64,000 bases of DNA from JL08 sp039969355 (GCA_039969355.1 JBDVOA010000032.1:62001-126000), one strand, 5' to 3'. Numbered from the stretch's first letter, positions 1 to 9,395 are shown. The notes: generated by a model not told the origin, from the sequence alone. A program made the numbers and translations.

Positions 1-1180
1 TGACGTGTGGTTCGATTCCGGCTCGACGCATTCTTTTGTCTTGCGCGACCGCCCGGACGGAACCGAAGATGGTATTGCGGACGTCTATATGGAAGGTACC
101 GACCAGCATCGCGGCTGGTTCCATTCCTCGCTTCTGCAAAGCTGCGGCACCATGGGGCGTGCACCCTATCGCAACGTTGTAACGCACGGTTTCACGCTGG
201 ACGCCAAGGGCATGAAAATGTCCAAGTCGATTGGCAACACTATCGTGCCGGAAACCATCGTCAAGCAATACGGCGCAGATATTCTGCGCCTTTGGGTTGC
301 GCAAACCGACTACACAGCGGATCAGAGGATTGGCCCGGAAATCTTAAAAGGTGTCGCTGACAGCTATCGGCGATTGCGCAACACCATGCGTTTCATGCTC
401 GGCGCGCTGGACCAGTTTTCTGAATCTGACCGCTTGGATCCGACAGAGATGCCGGAACTGGAACAATGGGTTCTGCATCGGCTTGCAGAGCTTGATAATG
501 TAGTGCGCAAGGGCTACGCGGCATTTGATTTTCAAGGTGTTTTTCAGGCTGTGCTGACGTTTGCGACTGTCGATCTTTCATCGTTCTATTTCGATATTCG
601 CAAGGATGCTCTCTACTGTGATGGCAATACGATGCGTCGCCGCGCAGCCCGCACGGTTCTGGACATCCTGTTCCACCGTTTGACCACCTGGCTGGCCCCG
701 GTTCTGGTCTTCACAATGGAAGAAGTTTGGCTTGAGCGTTTCCCGGGCGACGATAGTTCAGTTCACTTAATTGATATGCCGGAAACGCCGGAGACATGGC
801 TCAATTCCGAATTGGCAGCAAAATGGACCAAAGTCCGCGCAGCGCGCAGGGCGGTCACTGCTGCGCTCGAGGTGCAGCGGACAGACAAGGTGATCGGAGC
901 GTCGCTGGAAGCAGCGCCGGTTGTGCACATCAACGACGCGGAAATGCTTTCAGTCCTAAAATCCGTCGTTTTCGAAGATCTCTGCATCACTTCAGCCATC
1001 TCAGTGACATCCGATCCGGCACCAGCTGAAGCTTTTCGTATGCCAGAGGTGGCGGGCGTCGGCGTTGTGTTTGAAAAGGCTGAGGGTGAGAAATGTCTGC
1101 GGTGCTGGAAGATTTTGCCTGATGTCGGTGTGCACAGCCATGAAGGGGTTTGCGGTCGGTGCGAAGAGGCGCTCGGCTGA
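1..1180 (+). CDS. ileS: isoleucyl-tRNA synthetase, C-terminal part (5' truncated by window)
   Basis: Class I aminoacyl-tRNA synthetase that charges tRNA-Ile. The reading frame is open to the window edge, so the N-terminal half lies upstream. The visible part starts in the catalytic domain with DVWFDSGSTHS, followed by the KMSKS loop (KMSKSIGN, nt 215-229), which binds ATP. The helical anticodon-binding domain comes next. Near the C-terminus two CxxC pairs (CLRCWK and CGRCEE, nt ~1093-1170) form the zinc finger typical of bacterial IleS. The frame ends cleanly at a TGA. Identification is secure from these motifs; only the N-terminus is missing. Confidence 0.97.
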   Translation, partial: DVWFDSGSTHSFVLRDRPDGTEDGIADVYMEGTDQHRGWFHSSLLQSCGTMGRAPYRNVVTHGFTLDAKGMKMSKSIGNTIVPETIVKQYGADILRLWVAQTDYTADQRIGPEILKGVADSYRRLRNTMRFMLGALDQFSESDRLDPTEMPELEQWVLHRLAELDNVVRKGYAAFDFQGVFQAVLTFATVDLSSFYFDIRKDALYCDGNTMRRRAARTVLDILFHRLTTWLAPVLVFTMEEVWLERFPGDDSSVHLIDMPETPETWLNSELAAKWTKVRAARRAVTAALEVQRTDKVIGASLEAAPVVHINDAEMLSVLKSVVFEDLCITSAISVTSDPAPAEAFRMPEVAGVGVVFEKAEGEKCLRCWKILPDVGVHSHEGVCGRCEEALG

Positions 1181-1317
1181 ATCTTCGCGCTTGACTCCGC
1201 GCCTCGCCAGCTTCGATTGACATGCTTTCGGGTCTGGTGCCCACAAATGCCCGGTAATCCATCAAATGGCAAAGACAGCAATGATTTTGGCATTGCCAGT
1301 TTAGGATAATTGTGATT

Positions 1318-1329
1318 GTTAGCGCTAAC
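1318..1329. promoter_or_regulatory. LacI-family-type operator palindrome upstream of edd
   Basis: Perfect 12-bp palindrome GTTAGCGCTAAC with a central GC, about 90 bp upstream of the edd start. This symmetry and sequence resemble operators of GntR/LacI-family sugar regulators. No regulator gene is adjacent, so the binding protein is inferred. It probably controls edd-eda in response to a sugar-acid or sugar-phosphate signal. Confidence 0.5.
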
Positions 1330-1419
1330 GCGACCTGCCTTCGTAAAGAGCGATTGCAGGTAGTATTCAGTTTATCCGGTGTTGTTGCCGAACTGACTTT
1401 GCAGACCGTGGAGACCAAC

Positions 1420-3228
1420 ATGACTCTGAATGACACTATCGCCCGGGTTACGGATCGTATCGTTGCGCGCAGCGAGGGACCACGAAACGACTATCTGGGC
1501 AGGATGAACGCCGCGCGGCAAAAAGGGCCAGCGCGAGGTCATCTCAGTTGTAGCGGGCAAGCGCACGCCTATGCCGGTGCTGGGCAGGACCAGAGTGCAC
1601 TTGCACAAGAGAGCGCTGGCAATCTAGGTATCGTGACCACGTATAACGATATGCTGTCGGCACATCAGCCCTTCGAGCGATTTCCAGAGCTTATTCGCGA
1701 TGCGGCGCGCGAGATTGGGGGGACGGCACAAGTTGCGGGCGGTGTTCCCGCAATGTGTGATGGGGTTACGCAGGGCGAACCGGGCATGGAACTCAGTCTG
1801 TTTTCGCGCGACCTGATTGCAATGGCGACGGGCATTGCCCTAACACACAACACTTTTGATGCCGCAGTTTATCTTGGCGTTTGCGACAAAATCGTCCCGG
1901 GTCTGGTGATCGGTGCCCTCAGCTTTGGCCATCTGCCAGCGGTATTTCTGCCTGCTGGGCCGATGACCTCTGGCCTGTCTAACGATGAAAAATCCAAAGT
2001 GCGGCAACGGTTCGCTGCGGGGGAATGCGGTCGTGAAGAACTGATGAAAGCGGAAATGGGCGCTTATCACGGGCCCGGAACATGCACTTTTTACGGAACG
2101 GCCAACACTAACCAAATGCTGATGGAATTCATGGGGTTGCACCTGCCCGGGGCAAGTTTTGTGCAACCCAATTCGGGCCTCCGGGACGCCCTGACGCAAT
2201 CTGGCGCGCAGCGCGCGCTGGCGTTGTCGGACCTCGATTCGGAGTATTTGCCGGTCAGCCAAATACTTGACGAGCGGGCCTTTGTGAACGGTATTGTCGG
2301 ACTGAATGCTACAGGCGGTTCCACCAATCTGTTGATCCATCTGATCGCGATGGCGCGGGCTGCCGGAGTTATTCTGGATTGGCAAGATTTCTCAGAAATC
2401 TCTGACGTGACACCACTTTTGGCGCGCATTTATCCCAATGGGCTTGCAGATGTGAACCATTTTCACGCCGCAGGTGGCCTGGGCTATCTGATTGGAGAGT
2501 TGCTTGGTGCGGGTCTGTTGCACCCGGACACAAAGACTGTCGCGGGCGGAGGTCTGGAACGATACACGCAGGATCCGATACTGCGCGACGGAAAGGTTGA
2601 GTGGACACCGGGCTCCGGAGAAAGCCATAATCTCAAGATCGTAAGGCCTGCCGTTGATCCGTTTCAGAAAACAGGAGGCCTCAAACGCCTTGCTGGATCG
2701 CTGGGGAATGCGGTGATGAAAGTCTCTGCCGTGGCACCTGACCACCAGATTGTCGAAGCGCCAGTGCGTGTTTTTCATGATCAGGAGCAGGTCAAGGCTG
2801 TCTGTAAGGCTGGCGAAATAACCAGCGACACCGTTGTTGTGGTCCGCTTTCAGGGACCCAAAGCGAATGGAATGCCGGAACTGCACAGCCTGACACCTGT
2901 TCTGAAAAACCTGCAAGCGCGGGGCATCAACGTTGCGCTTGTTACCGATGGGCGCATGTCAGGTGCGTCAGGAAGCGTACCAGCAGCGATCCATGTAAGC
3001 CCGGAGGCGTTCGACGGTGGCGCCATTTCTAAACTGGTGGACGGCGATATTGTACGGGTTGACGCCGTTACCGGAACGCTCGACATTCTGACCGACGGTG
3101 TGTTGGGTCGAACACCAATTAACGCGGACCTGGCGGCAAATGAATTTGGTCTTGGCCGTGAGATGTTTGCGAATTTCCGCCGGCACGTTGGCCCGGCAGA
3201 CACAGGCGCAAGCGTCTTTCATTCATAA
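1420..3228 (+). CDS. edd: phosphogluconate dehydratase (Entner-Doudoroff)
   Basis: Cytoplasmic Fe-S enzyme of the IlvD/Edd family that dehydrates 6-phosphogluconate to 2-keto-3-deoxy-6-phosphogluconate. It is 602 aa, the normal family length. I chose the ATG at 1420 (MTLNDTIARV) because the longer open frame upstream runs through the operator region and does not look like Edd. Family motifs include GPARGHLSCSGQ near residue 50, MCDGVTQGEPGMELS near 125 and the C-terminal TDGRMSGASG segment. It lies 11 bp upstream of eda and forms an operon with it. The palindrome at 1318-1329 is the likely control site. Confidence 0.95.
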   Translation: MTLNDTIARVTDRIVARSEGPRNDYLGRMNAARQKGPARGHLSCSGQAHAYAGAGQDQSALAQESAGNLGIVTTYNDMLSAHQPFERFPELIRDAAREIGGTAQVAGGVPAMCDGVTQGEPGMELSLFSRDLIAMATGIALTHNTFDAAVYLGVCDKIVPGLVIGALSFGHLPAVFLPAGPMTSGLSNDEKSKVRQRFAAGECGREELMKAEMGAYHGPGTCTFYGTANTNQMLMEFMGLHLPGASFVQPNSGLRDALTQSGAQRALALSDLDSEYLPVSQILDERAFVNGIVGLNATGGSTNLLIHLIAMARAAGVILDWQDFSEISDVTPLLARIYPNGLADVNHFHAAGGLGYLIGELLGAGLLHPDTKTVAGGGLERYTQDPILRDGKVEWTPGSGESHNLKIVRPAVDPFQKTGGLKRLAGSLGNAVMKVSAVAPDHQIVEAPVRVFHDQEQVKAVCKAGEITSDTVVVVRFQGPKANGMPELHSLTPVLKNLQARGINVALVTDGRMSGASGSVPAAIHVSPEAFDGGAISKLVDGDIVRVDAVTGTLDILTDGVLGRTPINADLAANEFGLGREMFANFRRHVGPADTGASVFHS

Positions 3229-3239
3229 GGAGCAGTTAC

Positions 3240-3881
3240 ATGACACCGCAAGAGGCCAGCAAACACGCCCGCGAAATTTGCGAGCTTGCTCCAATTGTTC
3301 CGGTTTTGGTTGTCACTGACGTTAGTCATGCGGCACCCTTGGCATCGGCGCTGGTCGCGGGTGGCTTACCCGCATTGGAAGTTACTCTGAGGACACCTGC
3401 CGCGCTTGAGGTTATTCGTGAAATGGCCGAGGTGGCAGGTGGTGTTGTCGGGGCGGGAACGTTGATCACTCCAGAAGACGTACGCGCAGCCAAGGCTGCG
3501 GGGGCAAAATTTGGCGTTTCTCCGGGTGCGACAGATGCGCTTTTGGCGGCCTGCGAAGAGGAAGAATTGCCGCTTCTGGCCGGAGCGTCCACTGCGAGCG
3601 AGGCGATGCGACTTCTGGAACGGGGCTACGACATCCTGAAATTTTTTCCAGCCGAAGCCTCGGGTGGGGCGCCTGCGCTTAAGGCTATCGGGGCGCCACT
3701 TCCGCAGATTTCCTTTTGTCCGACAGGGGGGGTCAGCCTGCAAAACGCAGCAACTTATCTGTCTTTGCCAAATGTTATTTGTGCTGGCGGCAGTTGGGTT
3801 GCACCAACTTCGCTGGTTGAGCAGGGGAAATGGGACGAGATTGAAGAACTGGCGAGTAATGCCAATAAGTTAGGCCAATAA
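3240..3881 (+). CDS. eda: KDPG aldolase (2-keto-3-deoxy-6-phosphogluconate aldolase)
   Basis: Cleaves KDPG to pyruvate and glyceraldehyde 3-phosphate, the second Entner-Doudoroff step. The 213-aa TIM barrel shows Glu47 in LEVTLRTP and the Schiff-base Lys134 in YDILKFFPAEA, followed by a GGV phosphate-binding segment near the C-terminus. An AGGAG ribosome site stands just before the ATG, and edd ends 11 bp upstream. A terminator-like hairpin follows the stop codon, so the operon probably ends or attenuates here. Confidence 0.95.
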   Translation: MTPQEASKHAREICELAPIVPVLVVTDVSHAAPLASALVAGGLPALEVTLRTPAALEVIREMAEVAGGVVGAGTLITPEDVRAAKAAGAKFGVSPGATDALLAACEEEELPLLAGASTASEAMRLLERGYDILKFFPAEASGGAPALKAIGAPLPQISFCPTGGVSLQNAATYLSLPNVICAGGSWVAPTSLVEQGKWDEIEELASNANKLGQ

Positions 3882-3905
3882 CATCAAATAAAGATGTGGT
3901 GTGCC

Positions 3906-3927
3906 AGGCCGGAAGGCCTTCTTTTTT
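3906..3927 (+). terminator. hairpin plus T-tract after eda
   Basis: AGGCC (3906-3910), a GGAA tetraloop, GGCCT (3915-3919), then TC and six Ts (3922-3927). The stem is short but GC-rich with a GNRA-type loop, and the T-run fits intrinsic termination. It sits between eda and the sugar kinase, whose start is only 16 bp downstream, so read-through or attenuation may set kinase expression. Confidence 0.6.
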
Positions 3928-3942
3928 GCGGGGATATACCGG

Positions 3943-4875
3943 ATGATTTTGTGTTGCGGTGAAGCGTTGATTGATATGATCCAGTCTGTCACAGACACGG
4001 GTGAGCCATGTTTTGTCCCCCATTCTGGGGGAGCTGTTTTTAACACGGCCATCGCACTGGGGCGGCTGCGGGCACCAAGTTCTTTTTTGACTGGACTGTC
4101 CACGGATCTCTTTGGTGACCAGTTGCGGCTTTCACTGTCGGAAAGTCATGTTGACACAAGTCTTGCGGTAATTTCTGACAAGCCAACCACACTTGCTTTT
4201 GTTCGACTGACAGAAGGTCAGGCCAGCTACACATTCTATGATGAAAACACTGCTGGTCGTGAACTATATCCGGAACAGCTGCCGAGCTTGCCTGACGATG
4301 TTCATGCTCTGTATTTTGGTGGCATCAGTCTCATCAGTGAACCCTGCGCAGAGTTTTATGCGGCGCTCGCCGTGCGAGAGGCTGCAAAACGAGTGACTGT
4401 CCTGGATCCCAACATTCGCATCGGGTTTGTACAGGACACTGAACGTTATCGCGAGAGACTGAACTGCATGATCGCAAATACCGATATCCTGAAAGTGTCC
4501 GACGAAGACCTTGCCTGGATCGTTCCCGGGACCGATCCGCTCAGGGTTAAAGTTCATAACATGCTCAAGATTGGCCCGAAGATTGTCATATTGACTAAGG
4601 GAAGCGACGGCGCATCAGCCTTCCTATCCAACGGTAAGGTGGTCGAGGTACCAGCCCAACGCGTTGAACTGGTCGATGCCGTGGGAGCTGGTGATACTTT
4701 TAACGCTGGTGTTCTTGCCAAACTGGCAGAGAACGGGTTTCTGCAGAAAGACTCGCTAAACCAAATTGCAGAAGATGACGTTCGCGAGGCGCTAGAATTT
4801 GGGGCCGCTGTCGCAGCGGTGACAGTCTCGCGGTCAGGTGCCAATCCACCTTGGGCCCATGAGCTGCCAGAATAG
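3943..4875 (+). CDS. PfkB-family sugar kinase, fructokinase-like
   Basis: Ribokinase/PfkB-family kinase of 310 aa. The start at 3943 (MILCCGEALIDM) matches the usual family N-terminus, with a GGGGAT ribosome site upstream; a longer open frame would run through the terminator hairpin. The C-terminal signature DAVGAGDTFNAG carries the catalytic Asp and the anion hole. Position behind edd-eda suggests a hexose or 2-keto-3-deoxygluconate substrate; the CCGEALIDM start is typical of proteins annotated as fructokinase. Substrate is not proven by sequence. Confidence 0.8.
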   Translation: MILCCGEALIDMIQSVTDTGEPCFVPHSGGAVFNTAIALGRLRAPSSFLTGLSTDLFGDQLRLSLSESHVDTSLAVISDKPTTLAFVRLTEGQASYTFYDENTAGRELYPEQLPSLPDDVHALYFGGISLISEPCAEFYAALAVREAAKRVTVLDPNIRIGFVQDTERYRERLNCMIANTDILKVSDEDLAWIVPGTDPLRVKVHNMLKIGPKIVILTKGSDGASAFLSNGKVVEVPAQRVELVDAVGAGDTFNAGVLAKLAENGFLQKDSLNQIAEDDVREALEFGAAVAAVTVSRSGANPPWAHELPE

Positions 4876-4889
4876 CAAATCCGAGCGCT

Positions 4890-5870
4890 TTAGTAGCGAC
4901 TGCGGACAGCTGGATTGGCCAGGCGCCGCGCCTTATGTTGCTCGCGCAAAAACACGAATAGCCCCGACGCAATAATCAGCGCCATGCCGACCCAGACCTC
5001 CCATACCGGTAAGTCATCCCAAAACAGCCAACCCCAAAAAACTGCGAGCGGCAGACCGACATATTCAAACGGTGCCACCGTGGCCGCGTCCGCCATGCGA
5101 TAGGCCTGACTAAGGCAATACCCGATGATCGCCGAATTGAAACCCAACCCCAACATCAACCAGATGTCACTCTGATCGGGCCATTTCCAGGCGCGGAAAA
5201 GGAACTGAACGCTCGGATTGTCGACTCCTTCGGCAAACTGGCCATCTCCAGCAACCAGCCAGAAAATCGACGAAATCACGACAAACATTCCCTGAATGTA
5301 GATCGCAAGCGCGGATGCCTTTGTTGTCACTCCCAGTTTTCGGGTCAGAATTTGGGTCAGCGCATAGGTGACCGCCGCCAGCACAGGCAACAACAGCACA
5401 ATTCGGCTGGCATTTAATGACTCTGCGTCCGCCCATGGGCGTTGCATGACAACCACCCCGACAAACCCAATGACCACCGCGGTGATCCGAAGTGGGCCAA
5501 CTTTTTCTCCGAGGATCGGTATTGAAAGCAACGTTATGAACAAGGGTGCCGCAAAGAACAATGCGGTCGCGTCGGCCAGCGGTATTGCTGCAAGCGCAAC
5601 GAAAAAAGCCATGTTGGCGATGACAATCAAAATGCCGCGCAGCACATGCAGTAACGGCTGGTCAGTTTTTAGGATTGACCAGCCCCCTTCGAAATGGACA
5701 AAGACAAGCCCAAACAGCATCCCAATGCCAGAACGTACGAAGACGATCTGATGCAACGGATAACCATCGGACAACTGCTTTATCAGCATGTCGTTCAGCG
5801 AGATGCTGAGTATTCCAACCAGTATAAATCCGATACCCACGGCGGATCGATTGATTGGGGCCGTTGCCAT
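4890..5870 (-). CDS. DMT-superfamily (EamA) transporter
   Basis: Integral membrane protein of 326 aa with about ten hydrophobic segments in two EamA repeats, as in metabolite exporters and S-adenosylmethionine-type carriers. I chose the ATG at 5870 (MATAPINRSA) because AAAGGA lies just upstream; a GTG at 5900 would add ten residues. It converges with the sugar kinase, leaving only 14 bp between stops. The substrate cannot be read from sequence. Confidence 0.85.
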   Translation of the reverse strand: MATAPINRSAVGIGFILVGILSISLNDMLIKQLSDGYPLHQIVFVRSGIGMLFGLVFVHFEGGWSILKTDQPLLHVLRGILIVIANMAFFVALAAIPLADATALFFAAPLFITLLSIPILGEKVGPLRITAVVIGFVGVVVMQRPWADAESLNASRIVLLLPVLAAVTYALTQILTRKLGVTTKASALAIYIQGMFVVISSIFWLVAGDGQFAEGVDNPSVQFLFRAWKWPDQSDIWLMLGLGFNSAIIGYCLSQAYRMADAATVAPFEYVGLPLAVFWGWLFWDDLPVWEVWVGMALIIASGLFVFLREQHKARRLANPAVRSRY

Positions 5871-6004
5871 TTTCTGTCCTTTTGACCCCAGCGCTATCAC
5901 AAAGCAGACCTCTGTCTAGGTCTGTTTCCGACGTCGTTCTCCGTCATATTGGCGCGAGTGAACGGATAGATTATACCGATAACAACAGGCAAAGGAATGA
6001 ACCA

Positions 6005-6529
6005 ATGAAGATGAGTGATCAACGCGATATTCTGGCTGATCCCGCAGTAGTCTACGCGGCTTTGCTAAGTTCGGAAGTTCTGAAGGAATGTGTCCCCGGC
6101 GCGCAAGAAGTGACAGGGACCCCCGAAGAAGGGTTTGAGGCTGTTGTTATTCAAAAGGTAGGGCCGGTGAAGGCGACGTTCAAAGGGTCCGTCGTCCTAT
6201 CTGAGATGGTCGAAAACACGTCATTGACCATCACGGGAGAAGGGAAAGGGGGCGCTGCTGGCTTTGCGAAGGGTGGTGCTGACGTGCGGCTTGAACCCCT
6301 GGAAGGTGGCGGCACCCGCCTGATTTACGATGTAGAGGCAAAAGTCGGAGGCAAACTGGCGCAATTGGGCAGTCGTATCATTGACGGGTTTTCCAAAAAG
6401 ATGGCGGATCAGTTTTTCACCCGATTTCAAGTGGTACTGGAAGGGCCGGGGGAAGACGTAGAAAAGGGAGAAACATCGTCGGAGGCTGATAAGAAAGGCT
6501 GGTTCAGCCGGATCACTGGGCGCAGTTAA
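6005..6529 (+). CDS. CoxG-like SRPBCC protein (carbon monoxide dehydrogenase subunit G family)
   Basis: A 174-aa START/SRPBCC-fold protein of the CoxG family. It begins MKMSDQRDILADPAVVY and contains the family segments LKECVPGA and VGGKLAQLGSRIIDG. CoxG proteins accompany molybdenum hydroxylases and help their maturation or membrane attachment. No coxMSL-type genes are next to it here, though molybdenum-cofactor genes occur at three other places in the window. AAAGGA lies about ten bases upstream of the ATG. A weak basic, serine-rich tail follows the domain. Confidence 0.85.
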   Translation: MKMSDQRDILADPAVVYAALLSSEVLKECVPGAQEVTGTPEEGFEAVVIQKVGPVKATFKGSVVLSEMVENTSLTITGEGKGGAAGFAKGGADVRLEPLEGGGTRLIYDVEAKVGGKLAQLGSRIIDGFSKKMADQFFTRFQVVLEGPGEDVEKGETSSEADKKGWFSRITGRS

Positions 6530-6625
6530 GGCCTGCGTAACTTTGTAGGTATGACTGTGCAATACTGCGCTTTTCACTGACCCGAAAGCCCCTTAGCTTG
6601 CTGGCAGATGACAAGGGGATTCCTT

Positions 6626-7555
6626 ATGGCTTCAGTTTTGGAAATCCGCGATTTGCGCAAATCATATGACGACGGATTTGAAGCGCTTAAGGGGGTGAGT
6701 CTTTCGATTGAGCAGTGCGAAATACTTGCATTGCTTGGGCCAAATGGGGCTGGGAAAACCACATTAATTTCAACGATTTGCGGAATAACCAACCCGACAT
6801 CCGGCCAAGTCCGGGTCGGTGGCTACGATACCTTGAGCGAGTATCGGAAGGCGCGTAGTATGATTGGCCTTGTCCCACAAGACATCGCACTGGAGCCATT
6901 TGAGAAGGTGATCAATACGGTTCGTTTTTCGCGGGGACTGTTTGGCAAGGCGCGGGACGATGACGCGATTGAAACGATTTTGCGCCAGCTCTCATTATGG
7001 GATAAAAAAGACAGCCGGATCAAGGAACTATCCGGCGGTATGAAGCGCCGGGTCTTGATCGCTAAAGCCCTGAGCCATGAACCCGAAGTGTTATTTCTGG
7101 ATGAACCCACGGCGGGCGTCGATGTTGAACTTCGCAAGGATATGTGGGAGATCGTCGCAGGTCTTAAGGCACGAGGCGTGACGATTATTCTGACCACTCA
7201 CTACATCGAAGAAGCTGAAGCGATTGCGGACAGGATTGGCGTCATAAGCAAAGGTGAGTTACTTCTGGTCGAAGACAAAGAGGATCTGATGGCCCGGATG
7301 GGCCGGAAACGACTAACGGTACACTTGCAAAACAGGATTGAAAGCGTTCCGGGCGCTTTGGCCGAATATGATCTCGAAATAAGTGATGCAGGGGAGGCGT
7401 TGATCTACACCTATGACACGCATGCCGAGCGTACGGGTATAACGAAACTGTTATCGGAACTGACTAAATCGGGGCTGATATTGCGCGACCTGCAAACCCA
7501 ACAAAGCAAGCTAGAGGATATCTTTGTCGATCTGGTGCGGGAGGATCGGCCATGA
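6626..7555 (+). CDS. ABC exporter ATP-binding protein (ABC-2 type, YadG-like)
   Basis: ATPase of 309 aa with Walker A GPNGAGKTT (~residues 40-48), signature LSGGMKRRV and Walker B VLFLDEP. The C-terminal 80 residues extend beyond the nucleotide-binding domain, as in drug/polysaccharide-type exporters of the YadG/NodI group. The start at 6626 has AAGGGG just upstream; an ATG at 6608 would add six residues. The stop overlaps the permease start by 4 bp, so the two are co-translated. Exported substrate unknown. Confidence 0.93.
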   Translation: MASVLEIRDLRKSYDDGFEALKGVSLSIEQCEILALLGPNGAGKTTLISTICGITNPTSGQVRVGGYDTLSEYRKARSMIGLVPQDIALEPFEKVINTVRFSRGLFGKARDDDAIETILRQLSLWDKKDSRIKELSGGMKRRVLIAKALSHEPEVLFLDEPTAGVDVELRKDMWEIVAGLKARGVTIILTTHYIEEAEAIADRIGVISKGELLLVEDKEDLMARMGRKRLTVHLQNRIESVPGALAEYDLEISDAGEALIYTYDTHAERTGITKLLSELTKSGLILRDLQTQQSKLEDIFVDLVREDRP

Positions 7556-8313
7556 ACTTTACTGCCGTAAAAGCGATTTATGTCTATGAAATGGCGCGAT
7601 TTTTTCGCACTTTGACGCAAAGCTTTATATCTCCCGTCATCTCAACATCGCTTTATTTTGTGGTTTTTGGCGCGGCAATCGGCAGCCGTATTCAAGAGGT
7701 TGAGGGTATTAGCTACGGCGCATTTATTGTGCCGGGTTTGATCATGTTATCCGTGATTACCCAGGCGATTTCGAATGCCTCCTTTGGGATTTATTTTCCC
7801 AAATTTATCGGAACGTTTTTTGAGCTGCTGTCAGCTCCAGTGAACTTTCTGGAAATCGTTCTGGGTTATGTCGGTGCGGCCGCAACAAAGGCGCTTTTCA
7901 TCGGTACCGTGATATTGACTACGGCTTCATTCTTTGTTGATTTTCACATTGCGCATCCCTGGGCTATGGTTGTATTCCTGCTGCTCACCTGCCTTTCTTT
8001 TGCACTTCTAGGTTTTATTGTCGGCATTTGGGCTGGCAGCTTTGAACAGTTGCAACTGGTGCCCTTGCTGATCGTGACGCCGCTGGTTTTTCTAGGTGGG
8101 TCGTTTTATTCGATCACAATGCTGCCCCCAATCTGGCAAACCGTCACGCTGTTCAATCCTGTAGTCTATCTGATTTCGGGATTTCGCTGGTCGTTCTTTG
8201 GTTCGGCTGATGTACCAATTGGCATCAGCCTACTTGCGATTGCAGGATTCACTGCACTGTGCCTCTGTGTGATCTGGTGGATATTTAAGACCGGCTGGCG
8301 TATTCGCACCTGA
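7552..8313 (+). CDS. ABC-2 type transporter permease (YadH-like)
   Basis: Membrane partner of the preceding ATPase: 253 aa with about six hydrophobic segments and the ABC-2 pattern, including FVVFGAAIGSRI and the loop near the C-terminus with PIWQTVTLFNPVVYLI. Starts by ATGA overlap with the ATPase gene. The pair forms a complete half-type exporter without a periplasmic component nearby. Confidence 0.92.
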   Translation: MNFTAVKAIYVYEMARFFRTLTQSFISPVISTSLYFVVFGAAIGSRIQEVEGISYGAFIVPGLIMLSVITQAISNASFGIYFPKFIGTFFELLSAPVNFLEIVLGYVGAAATKALFIGTVILTTASFFVDFHIAHPWAMVVFLLLTCLSFALLGFIVGIWAGSFEQLQLVPLLIVTPLVFLGGSFYSITMLPPIWQTVTLFNPVVYLISGFRWSFFGSADVPIGISLLAIAGFTALCLCVIWWIFKTGWRIRT

Positions 8314-8425
8314 GCAGATCAAGACGTGTCCATTTGGCCAAAGTTTTGGGTATTTTTGGGCGGATCACCTAGGATATTGTTGCTGTGCCTTGTTTGTCCG
8401 GGCACGCCAATCTACATGAGCCTGT

Positions 8426-9223
8426 ATGAAACGCTGGCTTCCTTTTATTAAATCTGATCCCACTGTCGCCGTCATTCGTATGGCTGGTGCGATCGGTATT
8501 GCTGGGCGAGGGTCATTGAACGACAACACCCTGGCACCAATTATCGAAAAAGCTTTTTCGCGCGGGAAGCCGGACGCAGTCGCGATCGAAATAAATTCGC
8601 CGGGGGGATCGCCGGTTCAATCCTCGTTGATCGCGGCCCGCATCCGGCGTCTGGCAGATGAAAAGGATATCCCTGTCATTGCTTTTGTCGAAGATGTGGC
8701 CGCATCCGGAGGGTACTGGCTCGCAGCTTCTGCGGACGAGATATGGGCCGACGAAAGTTCGGTCGTTGGGTCGATTGGTGTGATTTCAGCGGGTTTCGGG
8801 GCCCATGTGTTCCTAGCCCGTCAAGGTGTCGAGCGCAGAGTCCACACAGCCGGTAAATCAAAATCCATGCTGGACCCGTTCAGCCCGGAAAAGCCAGAAG
8901 ACGTAAAACGTCTCAAAGGATTGCTGAACGACATTCATGGCATATTCATTACCTATATCAAGGCCCGCCGCGGTGACAGGCTCGACACTAAACAAGATCT
9001 CTTCACTGGTGAGATTTGGGTTGGGCAAAAGGCACAAGATATAGGCCTGATCGACGGCATCGGACATTTGCAGTCTAAAATGAAAGAGCGGTTTGGCGAT
9101 AAGGTCAAGTTCCGCCGGTATGGTGCCCGTAAACTGCTTTTGCAGCGTTTCGGAGTAAGCTTGGCTCAGGATGCCCTGAGCAGCATAGAGGAACGCGCTG
9201 AATTTGCGCGGTTTGGCCTGTGA
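8426..9223 (+). CDS. S49-family serine peptidase (SppA/SohB-like)
   Basis: A 265-aa ClpP-fold peptidase of the signal-peptide-peptidase family, which degrades membrane and signal peptides. The Ser/Lys dyad is visible: Ser94 in DVAASGGYW and Lys146 in TAGKSKSMLDPF; INSPGGS near residue 58 forms the oxyanion strand. There is no N-terminal membrane anchor, unlike E. coli SohB, so it may act from the cytoplasm or bind membranes peripherally. Immediately followed by a small cysteine-rich ORF. Confidence 0.9.
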   Translation: MKRWLPFIKSDPTVAVIRMAGAIGIAGRGSLNDNTLAPIIEKAFSRGKPDAVAIEINSPGGSPVQSSLIAARIRRLADEKDIPVIAFVEDVAASGGYWLAASADEIWADESSVVGSIGVISAGFGAHVFLARQGVERRVHTAGKSKSMLDPFSPEKPEDVKRLKGLLNDIHGIFITYIKARRGDRLDTKQDLFTGEIWVGQKAQDIGLIDGIGHLQSKMKERFGDKVKFRRYGARKLLLQRFGVSLAQDALSSIEERAEFARFGL

Positions 9224-9224
9224 C

Positions 9225-9392
9225 TTGATATTCAAGATTGTCACTCTGTTCCTTGTTTTCATGGGGGTTCTGGCAATGTTTGGCAAGATCACCCTGCCGG
9301 GGCAAAAAAAGCTTGCGTCCGCCAAGTGTCGCGGCTGCGGGCGATATCGCATCGGCAAAGGGCCTTGCGCCTGCGGACTCGGGAAGGAGTAG
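9225..9392 (+). CDS. small membrane-anchored zinc-ribbon-like protein
   Basis: About 55 aa. An N-terminal hydrophobic helix (FKIVTLFLVFMGVLAMF) is followed by a basic stretch and two Cys pairs, CRGCG and CACG, spaced like a short zinc ribbon. The start is uncertain: TTG at 9225, directly after the peptidase stop, is the simplest choice, but a TTG at 9204 is also in frame. It is tightly packed between the peptidase and the antiporter. I recognise the pattern as a recurring Rhodobacterales small protein of unknown function. Confidence 0.65.
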   Translation: MIFKIVTLFLVFMGVLAMFGKITLPGQKKLASAKCRGCGRYRIGKGPCACGLGKE

Positions 9393-9395
9393 GCA

